From NCBI RefSeq assembly GCF_003028575.1, contig NZ_PYUD01000001.1, positions 806,001 to 870,000 on the forward strand: a stretch of DNA of 64,000 bases, in the 5' to 3' direction. Every line of letters begins with the position of its first letter. Positions within the stretch are counted from its first letter, which is position 1. Below are positions 25,935 through 34,667 of this stretch, piece by piece. The notes under the pieces were generated by a model. That model searched no databases, was not told the origin of the DNA, and worked only from the letters and a program-made list of their open reading frames with translations. Made by a program: the position numbers and the translations under genes. This DNA comes from Halomonas urumqiensis (lineage in GTDB: Bacteria > Pseudomonadota > Gammaproteobacteria > Pseudomonadales > Halomonadaceae).

Positions 25935-28277
25935 ATGTTGCCCAGATTGTGCTGCCCGAGTCGTCCTGCGGCCCTCCCTTACCGTTGGGGGCATGTGCTG
26001 GTCGGGCTCTGGCTGTCGCTGACGGTGTCGCTACTGCTTGCCCTGGCAGCCACCCCGGCGCATTCACAACAACTCGGCCTTGCCGGGCTGGTCGGCGGTG
26101 AGTCGGCTGAGGAAGCGCCCGACCCCGAGGCTTTCCAGGCGTCTCTCGAGCGGGTGATCAGCACCCTGGAAGACGCTGAGCAGCGAGGTGCGCTGCTCGA
26201 AAACCTGCGCGACCTCCAGGTAGCGAACAGTGAGCTTGCCGAGGAACGCGCGGCTCCTGAAAGACAGGGGCTGCTGGGTGCGCTGGCCGAGACCTTGAGC
26301 GATCTGGGAGAGCAGGCCGAGGCCGGTGGCTCTCCTCTGGATCAGTGGCGTGTGCAGCTCGAGCAGGGCTGGCAGGATCTGAGCAACCTGCTGGTCGATT
26401 CCGGCAACGCCGACCTGGTGCGCTTTCTGATCGAGGCGACCGTGCTTCTGGGCATCTGGGTAGGGCTGCTGGTGATACTGATCGCACTTGGCAGGCTTCT
26501 CGCCAGGCGCCGACAGTGGCCGCTGGACTTGCCCCGTGAACCCCGCGCCTGGCTTCTGGCCGTGCATTTTCTGCGCCGCATGCTGCCCTGGGCGCTGGCT
26601 TTCGGGCTGGTCCTGGGGCTCGCCCAACTGGTGCCACAAAGCCCAGGGCGCGCACTGGCGCTGGTGGTCGCCTATGTGGCGCTGTGCGGTCGCACGCTGT
26701 CGGTAGTGGTGGAAACCTTCGTCTCGGTGTTCACGCGTGGGCATCGTTTCGTCGCCGTGCAACTGATCCAGCAACATGCGCTGCGTTCGTTGTTCGTGAT
26801 CGGTGCGCTGGTGGCGCTTGGTGATGCCTTCAACTCGACCCGCCTGTCGGCACTGATCGGCCTGGAGCTGGCGGGGCTGCTCTCGGTGCTGGCCAATATG
26901 CTGGCGGCGCTGCTCAGTGGCCGCTTCATCCTGCGCTTCAAGCGCCCGGTGAAGCATTTGATTCGCAATCGTCCCTATAGTCTGCGGCGCGACAGTGGCG
27001 GCGCTGCCGAGGTGGTGCGTGTACTGGGCGGACTTTGGCACGTGCCGGCGTTGCTGCTGGTGGTAGGCTCGTTGCTGGCGATATTCGTCAGTGTCGGCGA
27101 TGTGGGCACGGCACTGGCACGGTCGATCATTTCCGCGGCGCTGCTGGTGCTGGCGCTGGTGGTTGCCGGATTGATCAGACGGCAGTCGGAAAGGCGCGTC
27201 AAACGGCGCCGTTCCAGTGAATACCGCAAACGGCTGGTGCGTTTCGGCTATACGCTCTCCCACGTGGCCACCTGGCTTGTCTTCGCCGAGTTGTCGTTGC
27301 AGGTATGGGGTGGATCGCTGCTCGGGATGGGCCAGCAGGGCGTGGCCAGCGCACGCATCGGCCAGGCATTGGTGGCCATTGCATTAACCGTGCTGATCGC
27401 CTGGCTGGTGTGGATATTCGCCGATACCGCTATCAAGCGTGCGCTGACCAGTTCTGCCCGCTCGCGGGGGCGGCGCGTCAATCTGGCGCGTGCCCAGACC
27501 ATCACGCCGATGATCCGCAATGTGATCTTCGCCACCATCGTGATCATTGCGGCGATCGTCGGGCTTGCCAACCTGGGAGTCAACGTCACGCCACTGCTGG
27601 CCGGTGCCGGTGTCATTGGCCTGGCCATCGGCTTCGGTGCCCAGACCCTGGTACAGGACCTGATCACTGGTATTTTCATTCTCATCGAGGATTCACTGGC
27701 GGTGGACGACTTCGTGCGCATCAACGGCCATATGGGTACGGTGGAAGGCCTCACCCTGCGCACGGTACGTCTGCGCGACCTCGATGGTATCGTGCATATC
27801 ATCACCTTCAGCCGTATCGAATCGATCCATAACATGTCGCGTCAGTTCGGGATCGCCTTGATGCGCCTGCGCATTCCCCATGACATGCCGATCGATGACG
27901 CCATCACCTTGATGCAGGAAACCGCCCAGGCGCTGCGCCAGGACCCGATGATGCGCCACCACATCTGGTCACCACTGGAAATGCAGGGGATACAGGGGTT
28001 CGAGGAAGGCTGCCCGATCCTGCGCATGCACTTTCGCACTGCACCGACCATGCAGTGGGACGTGTCGCGGGCCTTCAATCTGTTGCTCAAGCAGCGCATG
28101 GAAGCGCAATCTATCGACCTTGGCGTGCCGCGCTTGAGTGTGAGCATGGAAGGGCACGGCGGCGGACGCCTCGATGGCAGCAGCGAGCGAGGCGATGGTC
28201 GCGATGCCTCCGGCCGAGAGCCGGGGCAGGCTTTCCGTGCCGATCCCAGGGGGGCGTCACCCGACCCCTCTCAATAG
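25935..28277 (+). CDS. MscS-family mechanosensitive channel (YbiO-like)
   Basis: A 780-residue large MscS-type channel. A signal peptide (cleavage near AHSQ) is followed by a ~110-residue periplasmic helical region (SLERVISTLEDAEQRGALLE). About eight to ten membrane helices follow, and then the MscS core: pore helix LLAGAGVIGLAIGFGAQTLV, beta domain EDSLAVDDFVRINGHMGTVE, and the cytoplasmic vestibule. The polar, low-complexity tail (GSSERGDGRDASGREPGQ) is extra. The length and layout match E. coli YbiO (741 aa). Its role is release of solutes on osmotic down-shock. The ribosome site GGAG precedes ATG 25935. Confidence 0.9.
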   Translation: MLPRLCCPSRPAALPYRWGHVLVGLWLSLTVSLLLALAATPAHSQQLGLAGLVGGESAEEAPDPEAFQASLERVISTLEDAEQRGALLENLRDLQVANSELAEERAAPERQGLLGALAETLSDLGEQAEAGGSPLDQWRVQLEQGWQDLSNLLVDSGNADLVRFLIEATVLLGIWVGLLVILIALGRLLARRRQWPLDLPREPRAWLLAVHFLRRMLPWALAFGLVLGLAQLVPQSPGRALALVVAYVALCGRTLSVVVETFVSVFTRGHRFVAVQLIQQHALRSLFVIGALVALGDAFNSTRLSALIGLELAGLLSVLANMLAALLSGRFILRFKRPVKHLIRNRPYSLRRDSGGAAEVVRVLGGLWHVPALLLVVGSLLAIFVSVGDVGTALARSIISAALLVLALVVAGLIRRQSERRVKRRRSSEYRKRLVRFGYTLSHVATWLVFAELSLQVWGGSLLGMGQQGVASARIGQALVAIALTVLIAWLVWIFADTAIKRALTSSARSRGRRVNLARAQTITPMIRNVIFATIVIIAAIVGLANLGVNVTPLLAGAGVIGLAIGFGAQTLVQDLITGIFILIEDSLAVDDFVRINGHMGTVEGLTLRTVRLRDLDGIVHIITFSRIESIHNMSRQFGIALMRLRIPHDMPIDDAITLMQETAQALRQDPMMRHHIWSPLEMQGIQGFEEGCPILRMHFRTAPTMQWDVSRAFNLLLKQRMEAQSIDLGVPRLSVSMEGHGGGRLDGSSERGDGRDASGREPGQAFRADPRGASPDPSQ

Positions 28278-28429
28278 CGGCATGCGCATCAACGGCTGAT
28301 CGCCTCCCCCCCTCACTTCCTGGCGCGACTCTCGCCCCTTCAATATTTACCACCGCCATACCCGTGAGCGATACGCCACGGGTATTGCAGTGTGGGTGCT
28401 GATGCATATTCGACCAAAGATGTAGCAAA

Positions 28430-28462
28430 GTAAACGTTTACGAAAAGAAGGTAAGCGTTTAC
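28430..28462 (+). promoter_or_regulatory. Pair of LacI-type operators upstream of the ThuA operon
   Basis: A perfect 12-bp palindrome GTAAACGTTTAC (28430-28441) and a near-perfect copy GTAAGCGTTTAC (28451-28462), centres 21 bp (two helical turns) apart, both with the central CG typical of LacI-family sites. The LacI regulator at 31850 is the obvious candidate ligand. The rest of this 320-bp gap (28278-28597) contains only the 15-bp tandem repeats. Confidence 0.7.
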
Positions 28463-28505
28463 GTTTAGCGCATGCACGCCCTTGAGTGAGTCGATCAGGA
28501 CCCGG

Positions 28506-28562
28506 CCATCAGGGAGCTATCCATCAGGGAGCTATCCATCAGGGAGCTATCCATCAGGGAGC
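28506..28562. repeat. 3.8 copies of a 15-bp tandem repeat in the ThuA-operon leader
   Basis: CCATCAGGGAGCTAT occurs three times without mismatch (28506-28550), followed by a 12-bp partial copy. It lies between the LacI operators and the thuA ribosome site. Each unit contains an SD-like AGGGAG. Confidence 0.95.
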
Positions 28563-28597
28563 AACCATAAGTGTTGCCAAAACACAGGAGCGACATC

Positions 28598-29377
28598 ATG
28601 ACGATCAAGGTCACCGTCTGGGGTGAGAACGTACACGAGCAGACCAACGAGGTCGTGGCACGCATCTACCCCGCTGGCATGCACAACTGCATCGCCGAGG
28701 CACTTAATGAGGATCCACACATTGAGGCCCGCGCGGTAACGCTTCAGGAGCCGGAGCACGGCTTGACCGAGGAGGTGCTGGAGAATACCGACGTACTGCT
28801 GTGGTGGGGACATGCTGCGCATGGCGATGTGCGCGACGAGATCGTCGACCGGGTTCAGGCGCGTGTGCTGCAGGGCATGGGGCTTCTGGCGCTGCACTCG
28901 GCGCACTACGCGAAGATCTTCAAGCGCCTGATGGGCACCACCTGTTCACTCAAGTGGCGCGAGGCGGGGGAGCGCGAGCGGTTGTGGGTGGTCAATCCAG
29001 GCCATCCCATCGTCCAGGGCGTGGGCGATTACCTCGAACTGCCGCATGCCGAGATGTACGGTGAGCCCTTCGCGGTGCCCAATCCCGATGAGGTGATCTT
29101 CATCAGTGGCTTCGAAGGTGGCGAGGTGTTTCGCTCGGGGCTGACCTACAAGCGCGGCAACGGCAAGATCTTCTACTTCCGCCCCGGTCACGAGACCTAC
29201 CCGATCTACTACGACGACAAGGTGCGTCTGGTGCTCAAGAACGCCGTGAAATGGGCGCAACCGGAGGGGGCGCAGTGGATCGACAGCTGCCCCAACGTCC
29301 CCGCCGACCAGGCGCCCAATCCGGTGGAAATCAAGGGTGAGGGGCTGCACAAGCCCGGCGAGGAGGGCTTCAAATGA
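28598..29377 (+). CDS. ThuA domain protein (trehalose utilisation type)
   Basis: A 259-residue cytoplasmic protein of the ThuA family (class I GATase-like fold), linked in rhizobia to trehalose/sucrose catabolism through 3-keto sugars. The family motifs [47 protein letters not shown] and the C-terminal [13 protein letters not shown] are present. ATG 28598 has AGGAG at 28586-28590; an in-frame GTG at 28571 is poorly placed. First gene of an operon with an oxidoreductase and a sugar-binding protein, joined by ATGA overlaps. Confidence 0.9.
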   Translation: MTIKVTVWGENVHEQTNEVVARIYPAGMHNCIAEALNEDPHIEARAVTLQEPEHGLTEEVLENTDVLLWWGHAAHGDVRDEIVDRVQARVLQGMGLLALHSAHYAKIFKRLMGTTCSLKWREAGERERLWVVNPGHPIVQGVGDYLELPHAEMYGEPFAVPNPDEVIFISGFEGGEVFRSGLTYKRGNGKIFYFRPGHETYPIYYDDKVRLVLKNAVKWAQPEGAQWIDSCPNVPADQAPNPVEIKGEGLHKPGEEGFK

Positions 29378-30441
29378 TTCGACTGGCGATCATTGGCGCC
29401 GGCAGCATGGCTGGCGAACATGCCAAGCACTTCGGCCGGCTGCCCGGTGTCGAGGTGGCGGCAATCTGCGATCTCGATCACCACAAGGCCCATGGCCTCG
29501 CCACGCAGCATGGAATCGCCGATGTCTACACCGAACTCGATGCCATGCTTGCTCGGAAGGACATCCAGGCGGTCAGCAACGCCACGCCGGATGGAGTCCA
29601 CAAGGTGACGACGCTCGCCGCGATTGCCGCTGGCAAACACATTCTCTGCGAGAAGCCACTGGCTACCAACGCGGGGGACGCCCGCGAAATGGCTGAAGCC
29701 GCAAGGGAAGCGGGGGTGATCAACATGATCAACCTGAGCTACCGCGATGCGCCGGCCATCCAGCACGCCCGTGAGCTGATCGCCGCGGGGGCCATCGGCC
29801 GAGTCATGCACGTCGATGCCAGCTACCTGCAGAGCTGGCTGGTCAGCCATGCCTGGGGGCGCTGGGATCAGGACAGCCAGTGGCTGTGGCGTCTCTCGGA
29901 AGGCCATGGCAGCAAGGGCGTGCTTGGCGATGTGGGCGTGCATATCCTTGACTTCGCAAGCTTCCCGGTAGGTGACATCAGCCGGGTCAACTGCCAGCTC
30001 AAGTGTTTCGACAAGGCGCCGGACAACCGCATCGGCGATTACCGGCTCGATGCCAACGACAGTGCGCTGATGCGCGTCGAATTCGCTAACGGGGCCCTGG
30101 GTACCGTGCAGGCCACCCGCTGGGCCACCGGGCACCACAATTCGCTCAAGCTGAGTGTCTATGGCGACCAGGGCGCGCTTAGCGTGGTGCTCGATGATGC
30201 CAAGGATCGCGTTCTCACCTGCCTGGGAGACGACGTGCATGCGGCGCGCTGGCGCTCGGTGCAAGCCCCTGCTACCCCAAGTATCTACCAGCGTTTCATC
30301 GACGGGATCGCAAGCGGCGTGAACGATCAGCCAGACTTCGCCCGCGGTGCCGAACTTCAGGGGGTTCTCGACGCCTGCTTCCAGTCGGATGCCGAGGATC
30401 GCAGCCTGGCAATGACAATGACAACAGGAGTTCTCGCATGA
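29374..30441 (+). CDS. Gfo/Idh/MocA family sugar oxidoreductase (ThuB-like)
   Basis: A 355-residue NAD(P)-dependent dehydrogenase. The Rossmann motif [15 protein letters not shown] is at the N-terminus, and the catalytic lysine motif [12 protein letters not shown] is at about residue 91. The C-terminal substrate domain shows [16 protein letters not shown]. With ThuA beside it, a role in forming or converting a 3-keto disaccharide (ThuA/ThuB type) is likely. It overlaps thuA and the binding-protein gene by 4 bp each, so the three are translationally coupled. Confidence 0.88.
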   Translation: MIRLAIIGAGSMAGEHAKHFGRLPGVEVAAICDLDHHKAHGLATQHGIADVYTELDAMLARKDIQAVSNATPDGVHKVTTLAAIAAGKHILCEKPLATNAGDAREMAEAAREAGVINMINLSYRDAPAIQHARELIAAGAIGRVMHVDASYLQSWLVSHAWGRWDQDSQWLWRLSEGHGSKGVLGDVGVHILDFASFPVGDISRVNCQLKCFDKAPDNRIGDYRLDANDSALMRVEFANGALGTVQATRWATGHHNSLKLSVYGDQGALSVVLDDAKDRVLTCLGDDVHAARWRSVQAPATPSIYQRFIDGIASGVNDQPDFARGAELQGVLDACFQSDAEDRSLAMTMTTGVLA

Positions 30442-31727
30442 TGATGTTTCGTGCACCTTCACTCACTTCGCGGCCACTGATCGCGGGGCTTCTTGCTGGC
30501 GGCATGGCGCTCGTCGCAAGCCATGCGTCGGCCATCGAGATCACCATCGCCTGTGGTGATGGGGGGGCGTCGGACTACTGTCCCGAACTTGCCCAGCAAT
30601 GGGCCGAGAAGACCGGCAATGAGGTGGCAGTGGTCACCACGCCACAGTCCGCCAACGAGAAGTTGTCGTTGTACCAGCAGCTGCTTGGTAACCAGTCCGG
30701 CGATATCGACGTGCTGATGATCGATACCGTATGGCCGGGCCTGCTGGCGCCGCATCTCGTTGATCTTGCACAGTACCTTCCAGACGACCACACCGAGGGG
30801 TTCTTCCCGGCGATGATCGCCAACAACAGCGTGGATGGCCAACTACTGGCACTGCCCTGGTTCACGGATGCCGGGTTGCTCTATTACCGCACCGACCTGC
30901 TCGAGACGTACGGACACGAGGTGCCGGACACCTGGCAGCAACTGACCGATATCGCCCGCGAGATTCAGAACGCCGAGCGTGAAGCGGGCAACCAGAGAAT
31001 GCACGGCTTTGTCTTCCAGGGTCGCGCCTACGAGGGGCTGACCACCAATGCACTGGAATGGATCGCCAGCTACGGTGGCGGCACCATCGTCGATGCCGAG
31101 GGCAACGTCACGGTCAACAATCCCCAGGCCGCCGACGCCTTGACACTGGCCGCCAGCTGGATAGGCGATATCAGCCCCGAGGGCGTGCGTAACTACATGG
31201 AGGAGGAAGCGCGCGGTGTCTTCCAGGCGGGTAATGCGGTTTTCATGCGCAACTGGCCCTATGCCTGGTCGTTGGGTCAGGCGGAGGGTACGGCCATCCA
31301 GGGCAAGTTTGCCGCCGCCCCCTTGCCCCATGGCCCCGAGGGCGAGTCGGTGGCTACCCTTGGCGGCTGGAGCTGGGCGGTATCGCGCTATTCGGAGCAT
31401 CCTGAGGTCGCCGCCGACCTGGTGGCCTTCATGACTGCCCATGACCAGCAGAAGGCCCATGCCATTCGCTTCGGCATGAATCCCACCCGCGAGGCCCTCT
31501 ACCAGGACGAGGAGGTGCTCGAGGCCCAACCGTTCATCGGCGAGCTCTACACCACACTGGTCGGCGGAGTGCCGCGCCCGGCCAGCGTCACCGGTGAGCA
31601 CTATCCTCGGGTCTCCAATGCCTTCTTCAACCGCGTGCATCAGGTGTTGTCGGGTAACGCCGAGGCCTCCCAGGCTCTCGAGCAACTGGAAGGCGAACTC
31701 AGACGCCTGGGGCGTCGTGGGTGGTGA
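30438..31727 (+). CDS. ABC transporter sugar-binding protein (ThuE-like)
   Basis: A 429-residue periplasmic solute-binding protein of the maltose/trehalose type. A signal peptide ends near SHASA. The mature part begins IEITIACGDGGASDYCPEL, and the family segments LALPWFTDAGLLYYRTDLL, NAVFMRNWPYAW and TLGGWSWAVSRYSEHPEVA are clear. It should deliver a disaccharide such as trehalose or sucrose to an inner-membrane permease. No permease or ATPase gene follows. A LacI regulator lies next instead, so the membrane part of the transporter must be encoded elsewhere or has been lost. Confidence 0.9.
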   Translation: MMMFRAPSLTSRPLIAGLLAGGMALVASHASAIEITIACGDGGASDYCPELAQQWAEKTGNEVAVVTTPQSANEKLSLYQQLLGNQSGDIDVLMIDTVWPGLLAPHLVDLAQYLPDDHTEGFFPAMIANNSVDGQLLALPWFTDAGLLYYRTDLLETYGHEVPDTWQQLTDIAREIQNAEREAGNQRMHGFVFQGRAYEGLTTNALEWIASYGGGTIVDAEGNVTVNNPQAADALTLAASWIGDISPEGVRNYMEEEARGVFQAGNAVFMRNWPYAWSLGQAEGTAIQGKFAAAPLPHGPEGESVATLGGWSWAVSRYSEHPEVAADLVAFMTAHDQQKAHAIRFGMNPTREALYQDEEVLEAQPFIGELYTTLVGGVPRPASVTGEHYPRVSNAFFNRVHQVLSGNAEASQALEQLEGELRRLGRRGW

Positions 31728-31770
31728 CGCAGTGATGACCTCGCAGGCATGACTTATTTTGGGCACAATT

Positions 31771-31792
31771 ATCCGCGGGACCTCGCGCGGAT
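31771..31792 (+). promoter_or_regulatory. Inverted repeat upstream of the LacI-family gene
   Basis: ATCCGCG and CGCGGAT flank an 8-nt centre, between the binding-protein stop and the regulator start. It may be a weak terminator hairpin or an operator; the sequence does not decide. Confidence 0.35.
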
Positions 31793-31849
31793 ACTTCCAC
31801 ATTGTCGAGGTTCCGCATTGGCAATGCCCACAGGGACACTAGAAGACCC

Positions 31850-32866
31850 ATGACCAGAGCGTCGGCCAAGGCGGCCACTATTCACGAAATCGCCAAGCGG
31901 GCCGGTGTGTCGATTGCCTCCGTCAGCCGTGCCCTGAATGGCAAACCGGGCATCAGCGAGGGTCTGCGAGAGCATATTCTCGCCATCAGCCGGGAAATCG
32001 ACTATCGACCGAGCGCCGCCGCGCGACAACTGATCAGTGGCAAGGCCGCGGTGGTGGGCATCTCGTTGGGGCGTAAGGACATCGAGCTGCGCCCTTACTA
32101 CATCCTGCTGTACCAGCACTTGACCCTGGCTCTGCATCGGCAGGGCATGGTGCCGGTCTTCTTCGCCCACGACCAGACCGCAAGGCTGCCGGACAGCGCC
32201 GGCGCGGCGATCCTGCTCGGTGAGTTTCCCGGTGATGCCCGCGAGGCCTGGCTTGGCGAGCGGCAGGTGCCGTGCGTTCGCGTTGGTGAATCGCCAAGCG
32301 GGTTTTCGGTGGGGCTCGATGAGCGACATGGCCTCTACCTGGCCACTCGGCACCTGGTCGAGCGCGGCCGCCGGCACATCGTCTTCGTGGGGGGGGAGCT
32401 TGCATCGCCGCACAAGCATCTCAGGCTGATGGGGTATCGTGACGCGCTGCACGAGGCAGGGCTGGAGGAGCGGCTGCTCAGCCTGCCCCACGAGGTCGTC
32501 GATGCGTCCCTGACCAGCTACCGTTACCTGAACCGCTGGCTCGTGTCGCTTGGCAAAGCGTCGACCGAGCCTGGGCATGATCTAGCCTTCGATAACCTGC
32601 CCTTCGATGCGCTGGCCTGCGCCACCGATGAATTGGCGCTGGGGTGCCTGGCGGCTCTGGAAGATCATGGCATCGGCGTTCCCCAGCAGGTGGCGGTCAC
32701 CGGCTTCGATGACTTGCCGACCCTGGCCGACCAATTGACCACGGTACGCCAGGACATCGAGGCGGTTGCCGAGCGGGCGGTGGTGTTGCTGGGCGAGGCG
32801 CTGGCCGGCAAACCGGCGCAGCATGTCACCTTGCCAGTGGAGCTGATGGTTCGACAGACCAGTTGA
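31850..32866 (+). CDS. LacI-family transcriptional regulator
   Basis: A 338-residue repressor. The LacI helix-turn-helix is at the N-terminus (TIHEIAKRAGVSIASVSRAL), with the hinge DYRPSAAARQL. A periplasmic-binding-protein-like effector domain follows (VGISLGRKDIELR, RHIVFVGGELASPHK, ALACATDELALGCL, VAVTGFDDLPTLADQLTTV). ATG 31850 was chosen because it places the HTH at the usual distance; the frame is open 16 codons further up. It probably binds the paired GTAAACGTTTAC-type sites at 28430-28462 and controls the ThuA operon in response to a disaccharide. Confidence 0.92.
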   Translation: MTRASAKAATIHEIAKRAGVSIASVSRALNGKPGISEGLREHILAISREIDYRPSAAARQLISGKAAVVGISLGRKDIELRPYYILLYQHLTLALHRQGMVPVFFAHDQTARLPDSAGAAILLGEFPGDAREAWLGERQVPCVRVGESPSGFSVGLDERHGLYLATRHLVERGRRHIVFVGGELASPHKHLRLMGYRDALHEAGLEERLLSLPHEVVDASLTSYRYLNRWLVSLGKASTEPGHDLAFDNLPFDALACATDELALGCLAALEDHGIGVPQQVAVTGFDDLPTLADQLTTVRQDIEAVAERAVVLLGEALAGKPAQHVTLPVELMVRQTS

Positions 32867-32956
32867 GTGGCGCCCATCCTCACGTTTGCCCGGTGGAACC
32901 TGCTGCGCTTGGGCGCTGGTCCCTTTCGTTCGATGCATCCCGGACAGTGATCCTTG

Positions 32957-32996
32957 CACAGCCACCAGGCGGTCTTTTCACAGCCACCAGGCGGTC
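32957..32996. repeat. 18-bp direct repeat duplicating a gene 3' end
   Basis: CACAGCCACCAGGCGGTC occurs at 32957-32974 and again at 32979-32996, period 22 bp. The second copy encodes the last residues and stop of the small J-domain-like protein; the first copy is a duplicate just downstream of the stop. Confidence 0.9.
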
Positions 32997-33388
32997 AAGG
33001 CGGCGCCGATCATGGCACTGGTCAGGGTCAGCACGGTGATGCCAACGCCACCCAGGCGTTGCCAGCGATCATGCAGCGTGACGGCGCGCATCAGACGCTC
33101 GCGCAGGGCATCGTGGTGGGAGCCGCGGGTATCGGACGGCAGCGAAAAATCATCGGCCAGGCCATCGCGCCAGAAGGGCGCATGGGTCAGGCCCAACCTT
33201 GCGCGCAAGCGGCCGAGATCGGAAAGCGTGGTGTAAAGGGCATCGTATTCGCTGCGGCAACGCTCATCGCCAAGCACCCGGGTGGCATCCTGGCGCAGCG
33301 CGGCGTGGGAACAGCGGGCGATGGCATCGCGAATGTCATCCTGGCTGGCATTCGGGGCAATGCCCAGGCGTCGGTAGAGGTCGCGCAT
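32978..33388 (-). CDS. Small membrane protein with degenerate J-domain
   Basis: A 136-residue protein. The N-terminus resembles helix I/II of a J-domain (RDLYRRLGIAPNASQDDIRDA), but the HPD signature that stimulates DnaK is absent (CSHAA lies there). A single hydrophobic segment closes the protein (VGITVLTLTSAMIGAALTAW), so it is probably anchored by its C-terminus. It starts one base after the stop of the J-domain gene at 33390, so the two form an operon. It might be a J-like decoy or adaptor for its partner, which is inference. The 3' end is duplicated downstream. Confidence 0.7.
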   Translation of the reverse strand: MRDLYRRLGIAPNASQDDIRDAIARCSHAALRQDATRVLGDERCRSEYDALYTTLSDLGRLRARLGLTHAPFWRDGLADDFSLPSDTRGSHHDALRERLMRAVTLHDRWQRLGGVGITVLTLTSAMIGAALTAWWL

Positions 33389-33389
33389 G

Positions 33390-34340
33390 TCAGGCCGCCC
33401 TGGTCAGGTGGTCGTAGGCACTGCGGATACGCTGAAAGCGCCGTGAAGCCCGGGCGACCACGGCGTCGCCCTGGTGGTGGAAACGATCCGGATGATGCAC
33501 CTGGGCAAGGCGCCGATAGGCCTTGCGTATCTCGCTGCGCGAGGCCCCTGGTGTCAGGCCCAGTACCGCTAGCGCCTGGCGGGTACGAACGCCACCCGGC
33601 GGCTGTTCATCACTGGTCTCGTGCTGCTCATGCCGCTCGCGGTGGGCAGACCCGCCTGCCTTGTTTTCCTGGCGTTGATGGTGCTGCTCACGCTGGGCTT
33701 GCTCTTGCCGGGTCCGCTCGCGCTTGGCATTGCCCTGCTGGTGGCGCGCCTCTCGCCAGCGTGGCCATGCGCCAGCCAGCTCGGCAAGCCAGCGGCGCAT
33801 CCATGCGATCAGCGCGCTGCGTTGGCTGCTCGAAGGGTCAGCCTGAGCGTGGCCTTCCTCGGAGTGTTGCGGTTGAGGCCCCCAGAACGCCTGGCGGCTA
33901 GGGTCGGCCGGTGCTCGCCATGGCGTGCCGGTAAGCGATGCGAACAGCGGCGAGAAGTCATGCGGGGCGACCCCCAGCAGGTCGGCCAGAAACCCCAGTA
34001 AATGCTGCTGGGCAAGGGTTGGCGGCTTGGCGGGCGAGGCCAGGCGAATGGCCTGGCGCAGGAAGGCGTCGCCGTCCAGCTCGGCCTGATGTCGCGAAAG
34101 GAGCTCGCAGGCCAGCTGAATCGCGTCGAGATCCTGATCCGCGGCAATGCTCAGCAGGACGGTAAGGTCATGGCCATGGCGATGTCGTTGTGTCAGCGCT
34201 TCCAGGGCGGCATGTTCTACCTGGCCAATCGGGCCGCGCTGGGTCATGACCCAGGCCAACAGCAGGCATGCCGCAGTATCAGGCGGATGACGACTTTCCA
34301 GCAGCAACCGCTCGAAAGGCGAAAAGCGGTCGGCACTCAT
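33390..34340 (-). CDS. J-domain co-chaperone with C-terminal DnaJ domain (DjlA-like layout)
   Basis: A 316-residue protein. The C-terminal ~65 residues form a full J-domain (ALAVLGLTPGASRSEIRKAY, then VHHPDRF containing HPD). The N-terminal ~130 residues are helical, and the middle (about 190-245) is a Gln/Glu/Arg/His-rich, probably disordered or coiled segment (RERTRQEQAQREQHHQRQE). The layout (helical domain, linker, C-terminal J-domain) recalls DjlA, but there is no clear N-terminal membrane segment. The presumed partner is DnaK. It is followed one base later by the small degenerate-J protein. Confidence 0.82.
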   Translation of the reverse strand: MSADRFSPFERLLLESRHPPDTAACLLLAWVMTQRGPIGQVEHAALEALTQRHRHGHDLTVLLSIAADQDLDAIQLACELLSRHQAELDGDAFLRQAIRLASPAKPPTLAQQHLLGFLADLLGVAPHDFSPLFASLTGTPWRAPADPSRQAFWGPQPQHSEEGHAQADPSSSQRSALIAWMRRWLAELAGAWPRWREARHQQGNAKRERTRQEQAQREQHHQRQENKAGGSAHRERHEQHETSDEQPPGGVRTRQALAVLGLTPGASRSEIRKAYRRLAQVHHPDRFHHQGDAVVARASRRFQRIRSAYDHLTRAA

Positions 34341-34516
34341 GGCCTGGCTCCGGGCATGGCGATCAGGGATTCATGGGGACGATTCGCTATGGTCGCCTTG
34401 CGGCTCGGGGATGGCAAGTCCCGGCGGCGTTTGGCGTCGGCCAAGTCGCTTGTCTCACGGCGCCAGGTTCTCGGGGCCGGTCCAAAACAGGACAGACCCG
34501 GTCTAGAAGTCCGATC

Positions 34517-34560
34517 GTACAAGGCGAACGCCTTGACGTACGTACTACAAGGCGTACACT
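34517..34560. promoter_or_regulatory. Palindrome-rich promoter/operator region of the YefM/YoeB-type operon
   Basis: Within 45 bp there is AAGGCG-AA-CGCCTT (34521-34534), the palindrome ACGTACGT (34536-34543) and another CAAGGCGTACAC. GTAC-rich palindromes are typical operators for YefM-type antitoxins, so this is a plausible autoregulatory site. The remainder of the 327-bp gap 34341-34667 holds the 15-bp tandem repeats and nothing else I recognise. Confidence 0.45.
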
Positions 34561-34592
34561 TAATGGATGGTTGAACACTAAATAGCTGATCA

Positions 34593-34652
34593 CAGATTAG
34601 AAGTACGCAGATTAGAAGAACGCAGATTTGAAGAACACAGAATAGTGAAACA
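34593..34652. repeat. Four decaying 15-bp tandem repeats before the antitoxin gene
   Basis: Units CAGATTAGAAGTACG, CAGATTAGAAGAACG, CAGATTTGAAGAACA and CAGAATAGTGAAACA run directly up to the ribosome site of the antitoxin gene, with increasing divergence. Confidence 0.88.
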
Positions 34653-34667
34653 CTGACGAGGTGCGTC

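Noticed and set aside
26064-27263. A 399-codon minus-strand frame
   Set aside because: It is antisense to the MscS-type channel; His/Gln-rich shadow composition.
28506-28562. Possible CRISPR-like array
   Set aside because: The 15-bp units are directly adjacent with no spacers and no cas genes are nearby.
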